Shown piece after piece: positions 48,888 to 58,697 of a stretch of 64,000 nt of DNA. The notes below the pieces were generated by a model, which was not told the origin of the DNA, did not search any database, and worked only from the letters and a program-made list of their open reading frames with translations. This DNA comes from Bacillus solimangrovi. GTDB taxonomy: Bacteria; Bacillota; Bacilli; Bacillales; Bacillaceae_N. A program made the translations under genes and the position numbers. Each line of letters starts with the position of its first letter. Within the stretch, counting starts at the first letter, position 1. The stretch spans positions 1-64,000 of the forward strand of contig NZ_MJEH01000007.1 of assembly GCF_001742425.1 (NCBI RefSeq). The letters are read 5' to 3'.

Positions 48888-49170
48888 GATTTATAAGAAT
48901 TGACAAAATGATGACATTTTTAAATCTATTAGGGGAAATGCTTTTTTCGTCATTTATGTTCATTGCTAAGTAAGGTTAAATTAGTATATACTTCAAATTA
49001 GAAAAGACTCATTTCAACTATCTACGACTTAGAAACCATATTGTATGTTCAAGGCACAATGACACAATCTAAAACATTCAATTAAGTAAGCACTGTAACC
49101 TTAGGATGTGATGAAAGACAAACTTAAAATGTAAGATGTACTTTATAATTTATTCTAGAGGTGATTTACG

Positions 49171-50085
49171 ATGTGGGAAAATATTCAAATTTTTGGGTTT
49201 CGTGCATTATGGAGTCCTTACTATTTCATAGCAATCTTGTCGATAGCAGTATTATATGTAACTGTAGTTCGTGGACGATTTATGGACAAGTTCACGGATG
49301 CAACTCCAGCAACGAGAAAACAAATGACACGCTTCTTAGGAGCAATGGCATTGTTATATATCGTGAAGGGAAGTCCACTTGACTTATTAGGTCACATGAA
49401 CTTTAGTTTTCACATGGTTCAAATGTCATTGTTATATCTTGCTATTCCACCATTGTTAATTCTCGGTACACCTGATTGGTTATTAAGAGCAATTGTGAAT
49501 ACAAAGGGAATTAATCAGATTTTCAAATTATTCTCAAAGCCATTATTAGCTTTATTTTTGTTTAACGGATCGTTTTCAATGTACCATTTTCCAGGAGTTT
49601 TTGATTTTATCAAAACAGACTCCTTGTTACACGCTGCTGTGACGGGATTAATCTTTATCTTTGCATTCTTCATGTGGATTCCATTAATCGCTCCACTGCC
49701 TGAATATGACCGAATGAGTGATTTGTTTAAGATGGGGTACTTGTTCGCAAACGGCTTGTTATTATCACCAGCATGTGCGTTAATCATTTTCTCGAATTCA
49801 CCATTATATGCAACTTATTATGACCCTGAACACTGGGTTCAGGCACTTGCACTTTGTGTACCTGCCTCCCTATTAAATGGTATCGATGTATCAAACATCA
49901 ATTTATTTTCTTTCACCAGCTTACAAAAGGATCAGCAATTAGGTGGAATCATCATGAAAATTGTTCAAGAAATTATTTACGGTATGACTTTAGGTTACGT
50001 GTTCTTTAGATGGGTTAGAAATGAGAAGATTCGTGGAGAAGAAGAGGTAGCAAAATATATGACACCTCAACCTTCAGATTCATAA
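49171..50085 (+). CDS. ctaG: Cytochrome c oxidase assembly factor CtaG (caa3 type)
   Basis: A 304-residue protein, seven or eight membrane segments. DLLGHMNFSFHMVQMSLLYLAIPPLL and PEHWVQALALCVPASLLNGID are typical of the caa3_CtaG family, needed in B. subtilis for active caa3 oxidase, probably for copper insertion; conserved His/Met support that. It is separated from ctaF by a terminator and ~285 bp with no recognised features, so it probably has its own promoter. Confidence 0.92.
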   Translation: MWENIQIFGFRALWSPYYFIAILSIAVLYVTVVRGRFMDKFTDATPATRKQMTRFLGAMALLYIVKGSPLDLLGHMNFSFHMVQMSLLYLAIPPLLILGTPDWLLRAIVNTKGINQIFKLFSKPLLALFLFNGSFSMYHFPGVFDFIKTDSLLHAAVTGLIFIFAFFMWIPLIAPLPEYDRMSDLFKMGYLFANGLLLSPACALIIFSNSPLYATYYDPEHWVQALALCVPASLLNGIDVSNINLFSFTSLQKDQQLGGIIMKIVQEIIYGMTLGYVFFRWVRNEKIRGEEEVAKYMTPQPSDS

Positions 50086-50120
50086 TCGTTACGTATAGAA
50101 TAAAAGTGTATTGAAGTGAT

Positions 50121-50148
50121 AAAAGCCACCCAATAGGGGTGGCTTTTT
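50121..50148 (+). terminator. Terminator of ctaG
   Basis: AAAAGCCACCC pairs with GGGTGGCTTTT. Confidence 0.9.
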
Positions 50149-50183
50149 AATGTGGTAATGGATTAGACGAACCTATAATAAAA

Positions 50184-50211
50184 AAACTCCCTTTATAGTG
50201 GAAGTTTTTTA
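50184..50211 (-). terminator. Terminator of the ytvI-like gene
   Basis: AAAAAACTCC pairs with GGAAGTTTTTT (one bulged A), overlapping the stop of the leftward gene. Confidence 0.65.
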
Positions 50212-51267
50212 TATCTTAAAATTCAATTTGATAATACCTGCTTCTCGTGCTGAATTAAAGGCAATCAGGATAACTGGACCGATGAAGAAACCAAGAAACC
50301 CTAATAATTTTAACCCTAGATACATTGCAATTAACGTTGATAGTGGTGATAGACCAATATGATGTCCCATTACTTTTGGTTCAACAGTACGACGGATAAT
50401 AAGTAAGATAGCGGCAAGAATAGCTAACTTAGTTCCAAGTGCAATATCTCCAGTTAACAGGTGAAATATTGACCAAGGAGCTAAAATTGCTATCGAACCA
50501 ATAATCGGGATGAAGTCAATTATCCAAATAATGAGTGACATAATAAAGGCGACTTCAGGTGCAATTATTAACAATCCAATAAATGAGACAATGAAAATTA
50601 TAATACTAACTAGAAATTGTGCTTTAAAAAAGCCACTAATAACATAAGATAAGCGTGAAGTCATGAATGTAACTTTATCAGCGGTTTCAGGTGTAAGGAA
50701 AGTGTAAAACTCTTTCTTAATATTCGGTATTGCAATCATGAATAAAAATAATGCAATTAAATATACAACAAGGCTGACTAGATAATTTGGTATATTTGCA
50801 ATAATACCAGTTAATTTTTTTACTGTATCATATTCAGTTAAAACATTTTTTGCATCACTTAATAACACTGTAACTTGATTATTAATTTCATCTACAAACT
50901 CTTGTGGAAGATCTTCAGATGCGTCTGAGAAATTAGCTTCTAGTTTGGAAAAAGCATCACTGATTTCATTGATGTATACGGGTGCATTTTCCCCAATTTT
51001 AACAACTTCTGTGACAACCTTTGTAACAATGAAGTAGCTACTAGCCCCTAAGAAACACAGAAAAAGAATAAAAGTGAGTAGCACTGCTAGGCTTCTCTTA
51101 ATATTTAACCGCCTAGTAGCTAGGCGTACAAGAGGATCTAATATTAGTGCTGTTATAAAAGCAATAATCAAGGGTACAGCATTAGGCAAGACCCATAAGC
51201 TTATCCCGATAATAATTGCGAGAGTAACTATGATGATTATGAAACGACTTGAGAAAAATTTAGACAA
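50209..51267 (-). CDS. AI-2E family transporter, YtvI-like sporulation membrane protein
   Basis: A 352-residue protein with two N-terminal segments, a soluble insert of about 100 residues, then about five more membrane segments, the AI-2E/PerM layout. LIIWIIDFIPIIGSIAILAPW and the C-terminal RTVEPKVMGHHIGLSPLSTLIAMYLGLKLLG are family signatures. Its features resemble the YtvI subgroup linked to sporulation, though not firmly. TTG start with GAGGAG 7 nt upstream. Confidence 0.8.
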   Translation of the reverse strand: MSKFFSSRFIIIIVTLAIIIGISLWVLPNAVPLIIAFITALILDPLVRLATRRLNIKRSLAVLLTFILFLCFLGASSYFIVTKVVTEVVKIGENAPVYINEISDAFSKLEANFSDASEDLPQEFVDEINNQVTVLLSDAKNVLTEYDTVKKLTGIIANIPNYLVSLVVYLIALFLFMIAIPNIKKEFYTFLTPETADKVTFMTSRLSYVISGFFKAQFLVSIIIFIVSFIGLLIIAPEVAFIMSLIIWIIDFIPIIGSIAILAPWSIFHLLTGDIALGTKLAILAAILLIIRRTVEPKVMGHHIGLSPLSTLIAMYLGLKLLGFLGFFIGPVILIAFNSAREAGIIKLNFKI

Positions 51268-51510
51268 CGTAGTGCTCCTCTCTATCTAACTAAACGACTT
51301 CTGTATAATAAATTATAGTATGTCTTGCAATTGTTGAACAGTAAGAACGACTATTCTTTTAAAATAACTTTTAGATATTTGAATTCCTAAATTATACATA
51401 GCTAATCGAATAGGAGTATAAGTTCAAAAAACTAATAGTGCATGATTTTAAAAATGTTGACATTCTTATATTATAACAAGTTTCGAATTTGAAGGCATTT
51501 TTCCGTGCAT

Positions 51511-51549
51511 ATAATAAAACGCCCAACATATGTTGGACGTTTTATTATA
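51511..51549 (-). terminator. Terminator of the yugN-like gene
   Basis: ATAATAAAACGCCCAACA pairs with TGTTGGACGTTTTATTAT with one mismatch. Confidence 0.88.
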
Positions 51550-51554
51550 TGTAA

Positions 51555-51920
51555 TTATTTAGAAAGTGCGTCAATTTCCTCAAGTGCTTTTTGTAAAATC
51601 TTTTCTGATTTACTTACGATATTTTTCGGGAATGTTTCACCTTCACCATATTCAACGCCATGAGGGTAATAATGTTTTCCTAATAGTGGAGCTAATAATT
51701 TTACTTGTGCATGTTGAGAGTCTACATTACCTTCAACTGCATGACCAAGTACACGAAGATAGAACACTTCACTTGTATCAAGGTTTTCGAACTTGCGATC
51801 ATAAGATACACGCTCATAATCCCATGTTTCTCCCAAAACGAGTTGATGTTTTTTCATCACTTCATTTAAAATTTTAATATCGACAATTTTACCTTCAAGA
51901 GCAATATTTTCAAGTTTCAT
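51555..51920 (-). CDS. YugN-like family protein
   Basis: A 121-residue cytoplasmic protein. WDYERVSYDRKFE and HYYPHGVEYGEGETFPK match the YugN-like family, of unknown function. GGAGGG precedes the ATG. Its terminator immediately follows, so it stands alone. It is not part of the usual cta-ylb order. Confidence 0.78.
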   Translation of the reverse strand: MKLENIALEGKIVDIKILNEVMKKHQLVLGETWDYERVSYDRKFENLDTSEVFYLRVLGHAVEGNVDSQHAQVKLLAPLLGKHYYPHGVEYGEGETFPKNIVSKSEKILQKALEEIDALSK

Positions 51921-52207
51921 TGTCTATAATCCCTCCTATGTTTCACTTTTCATTTGGATAATATTAAATGTTCATTCCATAAGTAGATAAACCTTGATGA
52001 CAGTTCAATATAAAACAATCATAGTATGAACATTAATTGGATGCAACTAATAAAAATTTAAAAAGAAAACGTTACAATCCAGACCATTATAATTGTAGCA
52101 GTTAATTAATGATTGGGGAATCTTTTTTCAATTATAAGAGAGATATTTTATTTTTTGGTCACAATATGTAGAGAGGCATGCTTAATGACAAGAAGGAGGA
52201 GGTAGTC

Positions 52208-52840
52208 TTGAGAAAATGGTGGTTCTTTTTATGGAGTGGACTTCTATTTTCTACGAGTATTTTTGTAGGAGGACAACCTGTACTAGCAAAAAGTACTACT
52301 GTGCACATCGTTCAACCAGGTGATACGTTATGGATCATTTCTAATCGATATGATGTGAGCTTATCAGAAGTCATTCAAACAAACCAACAGTTTAGTAATC
52401 CTAATTTAATTTATCCCGGTGATAAAGTATATGTACCTATTTCCAATGAAGCAATCAAAACACTAGAGAAACAAGTCATTCAATTAACTAATGAAGAGCG
52501 AGCAAAACATGGCCTTAATCCATTAGTAGAACATGTGGAGTTATCGCGTGTTGCACGTTACAAATCAAGAGATATGCGTGATAATAACTATTTTAGTAAT
52601 GAATCACCTAAGTTTGGCTCTTCGTTAGAGATGATTAGTCATTTTCATATTAATTACTCATATGCAGGAGAAAACATAGCAGCAGGTCAACCAGTCGTGC
52701 GAGGAGTTGTAAAAGCTTGGATGGATTCGCCAAAACATCGAAAGTATATTCTAGATCCTGAAATGACTCATATTGGAGTAGGGTATGCTGAGGGTGGTAT
52801 GTATGGTAACTATTGGACTCAATTGTTTATACAGGAATAA
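52208..52840 (+). CDS. Secreted LysM-CAP domain protein
   Basis: A 210-residue protein with a signal peptide cleaved near VLA-KS (about 28). A LysM domain follows (VHIVQPGDTLWIISNRYD to VYVP, about 32-75), binding peptidoglycan, then a CAP/SCP domain (about 85-208) with RVARYKSRDM, YAGENIAAGQ and KAWMDSPKHRKYIL. It is a YkwD-like protein, expected on the wall or spore surface. The TTG at 52208 has GGAGGAGG upstream. ylbB follows 46 bp later, so they may be co-transcribed. Confidence 0.87.
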   Translation: MRKWWFFLWSGLLFSTSIFVGGQPVLAKSTTVHIVQPGDTLWIISNRYDVSLSEVIQTNQQFSNPNLIYPGDKVYVPISNEAIKTLEKQVIQLTNEERAKHGLNPLVEHVELSRVARYKSRDMRDNNYFSNESPKFGSSLEMISHFHINYSYAGENIAAGQPVVRGVVKAWMDSPKHRKYILDPEMTHIGVGYAEGGMYGNYWTQLFIQE

Positions 52841-52886
52841 TGGTTAGTTAAATAATGTTTATAAATAAATTATTGAGGTGATCTTG

Positions 52887-53315
52887 ATGAAACGAGTACG
52901 AGATATAATGACAAGTGATGTTGTGTTTTTGACACCTGATGATAATGTTTATGAAGCGGCATTATTAATGAAAGATAAAGACATTGGAGTTATTCCTGTT
53001 TGTGAAAGTGACAGGTTACTTGGAATTGTGACAGATCGTGACCTAGTTGTACGTGGTCTTGCTGAGAAACGACCTGGTTCAAATTCTGTCATGAATGTTT
53101 TGACGAAAGATGTGACGACAGTTTCGGCCGAGACAGATGTAACTGAGGCGGTAGAGTTAATGTCGAATAATCAAATTCGTCGCCTCCCTGTATGTGAAAA
53201 TGATCGACTTATAGGTATGCTTTCACTTGGAGATTTAGCGATTGATACTGACTCAGATAAAGCAGCAGAAGTTGCTTTGAGCGAAATTTCTGAACCTCCA
53301 CATTTACATCATTGA
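52887..53315 (+). CDS. ylbB: CBS domain pair protein YlbB
   Basis: A 142-residue protein of two CBS domains (about 8-60 and 73-125; each ends GIVTDRDL or GMLSLGDLAI), a nucleotide-sensing module. A short tail has His residues (PPHLHH). The position before ylbC matches B. subtilis. The ATG at 52887 has GAGGTG 6 nt upstream. Ligand and partner unknown. Confidence 0.88.
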   Translation: MKRVRDIMTSDVVFLTPDDNVYEAALLMKDKDIGVIPVCESDRLLGIVTDRDLVVRGLAEKRPGSNSVMNVLTKDVTTVSAETDVTEAVELMSNNQIRRLPVCENDRLIGMLSLGDLAIDTDSDKAAEVALSEISEPPHLHH

Positions 53316-53340
53316 AACGCCTAATTTTTAGGCGTTTTTT
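53315..53340 (+). terminator. Terminator of ylbB
   Basis: AAACGCCTAA pairs with TTAGGCGTTT, then T-run. Confidence 0.92.
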
Positions 53341-53563
53341 CTGTGTAAATATCATGTTTAGGTGATTCAGTATCGTTTAATTCGTTACTAATTAAGCTAG
53401 ACATGCTTCAATTAGGCATGTTACTAGTAAGAAATTAACCCCTATCTACTAACTCTATTTTAAATTGCCATTACGATACATATTGCGTATATGAACTGAA
53501 TATGTTTGGTAGAAAGGTTAACTATTTAATAGAAACTAGAATAATGATGAGAGGTGAAAAATA

Positions 53564-54595
53564 ATGAGAGCACCTTATGTCTTTTTAATGATAGTTGCTT
53601 TTTTAGTTATGTATATGGGTATACAAAAAGATGACGATGAACATAAAACAGAAGAGAAAAACAAAACTGAATACAATGAAGTTGCGAAAGAGGTTGCATA
53701 CATAGGAGAAGAAAAACCTATCCATGCTTTTATTGGTGAAAGTGAGGATATGATAATTGAGCAATTCGGACAACCTACTCGAAAGGATGTTTCTGCATAT
53801 GATTACGTTTGGTGGGTTTACTACAAAGAGTCTGAAAATTATATTCAATTTGGTTTGCATGAAGGTAAGGTTGTAACAGCATTTGCTTTAGGTGATAACT
53901 TATCACTTTTTCCATTTGAAATTGGTTCAGCTTTACAGGAAGGTTTGTTAGAAAAAATGATTGATGAACGTATAGAAGTTTTAGTAGCAGATGAATTGAT
54001 TGAATTAAAAATTGATCAAAACGGTTCAGATAATTATTTGATGAATTTAGGCAATGCATGGGCACAGTTATACGTAGATGAATTTACTGACAAACTGATG
54101 GCAATCCGATATATGGATAATGAGACATTAGTGAAGCAACGTCAGTTTGATATGGTGTATCGTGGAAGTTTACTATCTCCTCAACCATTAAGTACAGAGC
54201 AGATAAAAGAGGTGGAAGATGGAAATGAACGTCAAGTTTTTGAAATAACCAATATACTTCGAAATCGTTATAACCTTCCTTCGTTATTATGGGATGAAGA
54301 AATAGCAAAGACAGCAGTTCATCATAGCAAGGATATGAAAATAAATGATTATTTTTCACATACATCACCGACCAATGGAGATCTTGCAAAACGGCTCATG
54401 ATGGAAAATATCGTATATTTGAGCGCAGGTGAGAATATTGCAGCGAAGTATACGGATGCACCTGCTGTTGTAATCGGTTGGTTAAATAGTGAAAGTCACC
54501 GTGAAAGTCTGCTACATTCGGATTTTACACATCTTGGAGTTGGCGTTTATGAGCAATATTATACTCAAAACTTCATTCAAACAGCTTTGGATTAA
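53564..54595 (+). CDS. ylbC: Membrane-anchored CAP domain protein YlbC
   Basis: A 343-residue protein with an N-terminal membrane segment (about 4-21), a CAP-associated N-terminal domain (FIGESEDMIIEQFGQPTRKD, then WWVYY) and a C-terminal CAP domain (about 215-340) with HHSKDMKINDYFSHTSPTNG, SAGENIA and NSESHRESLLHSDFTHLGVGV. The latter region holds the His/Glu positions typical of CAP. It is the second CAP gene within 2.5 kb. Monocistronic with GAGGTG before the ATG. Confidence 0.88.
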   Translation: MRAPYVFLMIVAFLVMYMGIQKDDDEHKTEEKNKTEYNEVAKEVAYIGEEKPIHAFIGESEDMIIEQFGQPTRKDVSAYDYVWWVYYKESENYIQFGLHEGKVVTAFALGDNLSLFPFEIGSALQEGLLEKMIDERIEVLVADELIELKIDQNGSDNYLMNLGNAWAQLYVDEFTDKLMAIRYMDNETLVKQRQFDMVYRGSLLSPQPLSTEQIKEVEDGNERQVFEITNILRNRYNLPSLLWDEEIAKTAVHHSKDMKINDYFSHTSPTNGDLAKRLMMENIVYLSAGENIAAKYTDAPAVVIGWLNSESHRESLLHSDFTHLGVGVYEQYYTQNFIQTALD

Positions 54596-54814
54596 GTAGA
54601 TATTTAATAATTAACTTTAGTTTTAGAGAAAGTTAATAATCATTAATGAGAGATTTGCTGCATCTTCAGTAAATCCAGTAGTATTTCATTCACCTTTCTG
54701 AAAAAATGGGCGCACCAATTTCATGTAAATGTTGTATTTTATTAATGGGCATACGTCTTATTTTTCATTATCAATTGTATAAAAGACTAAATTGAGCGAA
54801 CAGAGGTGAATGAA

Positions 54815-55267
54815 ATGGCAGATCAAAAACACATTGATTCTTTTCGCCAGTTTGTACGGAAGCATCCTACTCTCATTACTGAAGTGAGAGAAGGTAATAA
54901 AACATGGCAAAATGTGTATGAAGATTGGCATATTTTAGGTGAAGAAGATGATGTTTGGAAACCTTATCTAAAAGAAGTTGCGTCAGCTAATGTTGATGCT
55001 GAGACAAGTGATGATAAAAAGACAGATAAGGATGAAGGCAATAACGAAGGATTTAGACAAATATTATCAATGGTGAAAAACATTGATATGAATTCTATTC
55101 AAGGACATATCGCAAATATGAGTGGAGCAATTGGAAATATACAAGAACTTCTTGAACAATTTCAGGCGAGTAGACAAACACCTACGATACCGAATACTCC
55201 TACTCCACCAACTCCGCCTGCTCCTCCACAACAAAATCGGAATCCGTTTTTCTTTAGACAAGATTAA
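54815..55267 (+). CDS. ylbD: YlbD-like spore coat protein
   Basis: A 150-residue protein. HIDSFRQFVRKHPTLITEVREG and WQNVYEDWHILGEED are YlbD signatures; the C-terminus is rich in Pro/Thr then Gln-Asn (TPPAPPQQNRNP). Known as a sporulation-linked coat protein. ATG chosen because GAGGTG is 6 nt upstream; GTG at 54806 overlaps it. ylbE follows after 15 bp. Confidence 0.85.
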   Translation: MADQKHIDSFRQFVRKHPTLITEVREGNKTWQNVYEDWHILGEEDDVWKPYLKEVASANVDAETSDDKKTDKDEGNNEGFRQILSMVKNIDMNSIQGHIANMSGAIGNIQELLEQFQASRQTPTIPNTPTPPTPPAPPQQNRNPFFFRQD

Positions 55268-55282
55268 TGAGGGGGTAATTTG

Positions 55283-55519
55283 ATGCGATTGGAGGTTCAA
55301 GAAATATTAAATAATCGTCCTGATTTAAAGGCATTTGTACGCGAAAATCCAAAATGGTATCGGTCTCTATCAAGAGATTTTCAATCCATAATGGAAATTG
55401 AAGATGAATCAAAGTATTATTATGGTCGTACATTACCACAGCAAATGAATCGAATGCGTCAACAATTACAAATGGTTTCAATGATGGTAGCAATGATGCA
55501 AGCGATGAAAGATAGTTAG
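55283..55519 (+). CDS. ylbE: YlbE-like protein
   Basis: A 78-residue protein. VQEILNNRPDLKAFVRENPKWYR and RDFQSIMEIEDESKYYYGRT match YlbE; a Met/Gln-rich tail follows. Coupled to ylbD, so likely sporulation-related. The TTG just before the ATG is less well spaced from AGGGGGT. Confidence 0.85.
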   Translation: MRLEVQEILNNRPDLKAFVRENPKWYRSLSRDFQSIMEIEDESKYYYGRTLPQQMNRMRQQLQMVSMMVAMMQAMKDS

Positions 55520-55678
55520 TCAATTTTTGAATCTTCACTTTAAAGTTAATAAGGGTATAGTGAAAAGATTTCGCCAGTAATTACCTGATTAGCTTCATTT
55601 GAATTAAAATAGAACGTGGTTAATATCAGCCCTGTTTGCAAACACTATATGTGAGGTCAAACATAAGGGGATGATTAA

Positions 55679-56089
55679 GTGTTAAAGAAAATTACAGGTG
55701 TATGCTGTACCTTTTTAATAGCTACAATATTAACTGGTTACTCGAATGCAAATGCATGGACTCAAGATGAATTAAGGCATGAAGCGACCTTAAAGCAAAT
55801 GCAGACTGATAATCAATCAATAAAGGTGAAGCACTCTGTAAAGGGAAATGATGTGTATGTAGAGTGTTACATACCTGATTTCCACTTTATTAATAAGGGT
55901 GAAACGGCTCGTAAAAATAGTGAAGGATACATTCAACTTTCTTTAAATGGTCAAAGGATTGACAATATTTATACAGCTGCATTTATCGTACGTGGCTTAC
56001 CAGCAGGAAAGCATGAGTTGAAAATCGCTCTTGTGAAAAATGAAGAACGTGCATATGGAGTAGAGAAAACAATTGAAATTACGATCTAA
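55679..56089 (+). CDS. Exported protein of unknown function
   Basis: A 136-residue protein with a signal peptide; ANA-W near 26 is a signal peptidase I site. The segment LTGYS looks like a lipobox whose Cys has become Tyr. The mature part is an all-beta-like domain (HSVKGNDVYVECYIPDFHF, QLSLNGQRID, AAFIVRGLPAGKHELKI) similar in style to copper-binding or YtkA-like beta domains, but no metal ligands are clear. GTG start with GGGGATG upstream. Not in the B. subtilis ylb cluster. Confidence 0.7.
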   Translation: MLKKITGVCCTFLIATILTGYSNANAWTQDELRHEATLKQMQTDNQSIKVKHSVKGNDVYVECYIPDFHFINKGETARKNSEGYIQLSLNGQRIDNIYTAAFIVRGLPAGKHELKIALVKNEERAYGVEKTIEITI

Positions 56090-56122
56090 AACTGCGTATT
56101 TTTTAACGCAGTTTTCTTTTTT
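56088..56122 (+). terminator. Terminator after the exported protein gene
   Basis: AAAACTGCGT pairs with ACGCAGTTTT, then CTTTTTTT. Confidence 0.92.
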
Positions 56123-56291
56123 TATTATGAGACATTAACATTGATTGAAGGTCATATTTTTAATATTAGTTTCGTTGTTTTAATAACAAGTGGTTTTAAT
56201 ATTATATTGAAAAACCCCTTTTTTGAATGAAATAATAATTACTAACGAACGTGGACCCTGCACTGTTGATGAAGAAAGGGTCATAAGATAT

Positions 56292-56320
56292 GAGACAAAT
56301 TGTTTATAATTTGTTAAAAT
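56292..56320 (+). promoter_or_regulatory. Candidate SigA promoter of ylbF
   Basis: GAGACA (56292-56297), 17-nt spacer, TAAAAT (56315-56320), 23 nt before the ylbF start. Confidence 0.45.
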
Positions 56321-56342
56321 ACGTTTGTGGAGGTGTTCCGAA

Positions 56343-56777
56343 TTGATAGTAGCGACATCGGAACGGTTAGAGTTGCTTATGCAATCAGAAATGTTAGCAC
56401 AAAATATCATTGAATCAGATCTCTTTCAACAGTACGTTGAATGTAAACATACATTAGCACAAGACAAAGAAGCCCAGCGTTTAATTCAAGCATTCAATCG
56501 GGAAAAAGAGTTATATGAAGATGTACAACGTTTTGGACGTTATCATCCTGATTATCATAAGGTGACTAAAAGTGTCAGAATTATGAAACGTGAGGTTGAT
56601 ATGCATGAGGCAGTGGCTAACTTTAAGAAAGCAGAACGCCAACTTCAAGACTTATTAGATGAAGTAAGCACGTTTATTGGTCAATCTGTCTCAGAATTTA
56701 TTAAAGTTCCTAAGGGTAATCCACATTTCCAATCAGGATGTGGATGTTCAAGTGGTGGAAGTTGTGGCTGTTCTTAG
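56343..56777 (+). CDS. ylbF: RicF (YlbF), RicAFT complex subunit
   Basis: A 144-residue helical protein. SEMLAQNIIESDLFQQY and QRLIQAFNREKELYEDVQRFG are typical. The tail CGCSSGGSCGCS supplies Cys for an iron-sulfur cluster, as known for the RicA-RicF-RicT complex (YmcA, YlbF, YaaT). This complex promotes RNase Y-dependent mRNA maturation, and biofilm, competence and sporulation in B. subtilis. The TTG start has GGAGGTG 7 nt upstream. Confidence 0.92.
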   Translation: MIVATSERLELLMQSEMLAQNIIESDLFQQYVECKHTLAQDKEAQRLIQAFNREKELYEDVQRFGRYHPDYHKVTKSVRIMKREVDMHEAVANFKKAERQLQDLLDEVSTFIGQSVSEFIKVPKGNPHFQSGCGCSSGGSCGCS

Positions 56778-56848
56778 AAAGAATTAAATAGCTACAATAA
56801 ATATATAGAAATAAAAGTGATAACATGATGGTAAAGGAGAACTTAGGT

Positions 56849-57124
56849 ATGGACGTGAAACGGCAAGGACTAATTGTATGGTTACATTCATTAAAACAGG
56901 CGAGACAATTGCGCCGTTTCGGAAATGTACATTATGTTTCAAAACGATTGAAGTATGCTGTAGTGTATGTAGATCTGGAAATGGCAAGCGATTGGAAGGA
57001 AAAACTGTCTTCGCTTCATTACGTTAAGCGTGTAGACTTTTCTTATAAACCATTTCTGAAGACTGAATATGAAAACTCTAAACCGGATAAAGCAAAAGAA
57101 TATGATTACAAGCTAGGTCTTTAA
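56849..57124 (+). CDS. ylbG: YlbG family protein (DUF2129)
   Basis: A 91-residue protein. [33 protein letters not shown] and [11 protein letters not shown] at the C-terminus are near-identical to B. subtilis YlbG. Function unknown. The ATG at 56849 has AAAGGAG 9 nt upstream. ylbF-ylbG is followed by a terminator. Confidence 0.9.
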   Translation: MDVKRQGLIVWLHSLKQARQLRRFGNVHYVSKRLKYAVVYVDLEMASDWKEKLSSLHYVKRVDFSYKPFLKTEYENSKPDKAKEYDYKLGL

Positions 57125-57132
57125 TAAAGAGA

Positions 57133-57169
57133 AGCAGGTGCTAATATATAATGCATCTGTTTTTCTTTT
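57133..57169 (+). terminator. Terminator of ylbFG
   Basis: AGCAGGTGC pairs with GCATCTGTT (two GU), then TTTCTTTT. The 250 bp after this up to the thiolase gene show nothing more that I can name. Confidence 0.75.
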
Positions 57170-57428
57170 ATCCATAAAACAGGATACATCTCCAATATTT
57201 TTACAAGAGTGATGACATTAAGTATCTATCTTATTATCTTTTAAATACAATCATAGAAATTCTTAACAATAAATGATACAGTATAAGGGATAAAAGTTGA
57301 AAAATTCAGAATAGAACACCTTTTGTAATTACATCATTTTTTCGTGTCAACTAACCATTATAGGTTGTAAAACCATTCAATTTAATGGAAGTATAAGTCC
57401 ATATATTGGATAAAGGGGGATGTTTGGA

Positions 57429-58610
57429 ATGAGAGAAGTTGTAATTGTAAGCGCTGCACGTACACCAGTTGGATCATTTGGTGGTGCACTTTCATCTGTG
57501 TCTGCAGTTGATCTAGGTGTAGTAGCTGCTAAGGAAGCGATGAAGCGTGGAGGCATATCACCTGATATGATTGATGAGGTTCTAGTAGGTAACATATTGT
57601 CAGCAGGCCAAGGGCAAAATCCTGCCCGTCAAGTAGCGATTCAAGCTGGTATGCCTGAAACAACATCTGCTATGACAATTAACAAATTGTGTGGTTCAGG
57701 TTTGCGTACAGTAAGTATGGCTGCCCAATTTATCTCATTAGGTGATGCCAATGTCATTATGGCAGGTGGAATTGAGAGTATGAGTAATGCACCATACTTA
57801 ATGCCGAATGCGCGCTGGGGTCAGCGCATGGGTGATGGTAAAATTGTCGACTCAATGATTCATGATGCGCTTACTGATGCATTTCATGGTATACATATGG
57901 GAATTACAGCGGAAAATATTGCAGAGCAATGGGGTTTCAGCCGTGAAGAGCAAGACCAATTTGCGTTAGAGAGTCAATTAAAAGCTGAGAATGCACAAAA
58001 AGAAGGACGTTTTCGAGATGAAATCGTTTCTGTAGAAGTTCCACAGCGCAGGGGTGAACCTCTTGTAGTTAATACAGACGAGTATCCTAAAAATGGGATG
58101 ACAATGGACAAGTTGGCGAAGCTAAGACCTGCATTTAAGAAGGATGGTACGGTAACTGCAGGTAATGCCTCAGGTATAAACGATGGTGGTGCGATGGTCA
58201 TTTTAATGGCAAAAGAAAAAGCCGAAGAACTCGGTATAACTTATTTGGCAACAGTTAAGTCATATGCTTCAGCAGCACTAGATCCGAAAATTATGGGGTA
58301 TGGCCCAGTTCCAGCAACTAAGAAAGCGCTTCAAAAGGCAGGATTAACGATTCATGATATTGATCTAGTTGAAGCTAATGAAGCATTCGCAGCTCAATCT
58401 CTCGCAGTCGTGAAAGATTTAGAGATTAACAAAGAAAGAGTGAATGTTAATGGGGGTGCCATTGCACTGGGTCATCCTGTTGGAGCTTCAGGCACTCGTA
58501 TTCTAATTACACTGTTATATGAGATGATTCGTCGAGATGCAAAGACAGGTTTAGCAACTCTTTGTATCGGTGGAGGACAAGGAACCTCTCTAATCATCGA
58601 ACGTGCATAA
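57429..58610 (+). CDS. Acetyl-CoA C-acetyltransferase (thiolase)
   Basis: A 393-residue thiolase condensing two acetyl-CoA to acetoacetyl-CoA or the reverse. Catalytic Cys in [11 protein letters not shown] near 88; NEAFAAQS and [16 protein letters not shown] (His) near 345; second Cys in LCIGGGQG near 375. The ATG at 57429 has GGGGG upstream with good spacing. It precedes an SDR reductase, the pairing seen in polyhydroxyalkanoate or butyryl pathways (phaA/phaB), but no synthase is in view. Confidence 0.94.
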   Translation: MREVVIVSAARTPVGSFGGALSSVSAVDLGVVAAKEAMKRGGISPDMIDEVLVGNILSAGQGQNPARQVAIQAGMPETTSAMTINKLCGSGLRTVSMAAQFISLGDANVIMAGGIESMSNAPYLMPNARWGQRMGDGKIVDSMIHDALTDAFHGIHMGITAENIAEQWGFSREEQDQFALESQLKAENAQKEGRFRDEIVSVEVPQRRGEPLVVNTDEYPKNGMTMDKLAKLRPAFKKDGTVTAGNASGINDGGAMVILMAKEKAEELGITYLATVKSYASAALDPKIMGYGPVPATKKALQKAGLTIHDIDLVEANEAFAAQSLAVVKDLEINKERVNVNGGAIALGHPVGASGTRILITLLYEMIRRDAKTGLATLCIGGGQGTSLIIERA

Positions 58611-58612
58611 TA

Positions 58613-58644
58613 AAAAGGTGTCTCTTAAAGGGGACACCTTCTTA
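58613..58644 (+). terminator. Hairpin between thiolase and SDR genes
   Basis: AAGGTGTC pairs with GACACCTT; poor T-run, so likely partial. Confidence 0.6.
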
Positions 58645-58697
58645 CAATTTTATATCCTTAAAGAAGTAACCGTTTACAAAGTGGGAGGAATAAGAAG

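Noticed and set aside
55580-55610. A possible third copy of the dispersed hairpin repeat (TTACCTGATT)
   Set aside because: Only about ten bases match; the stem halves are missing.
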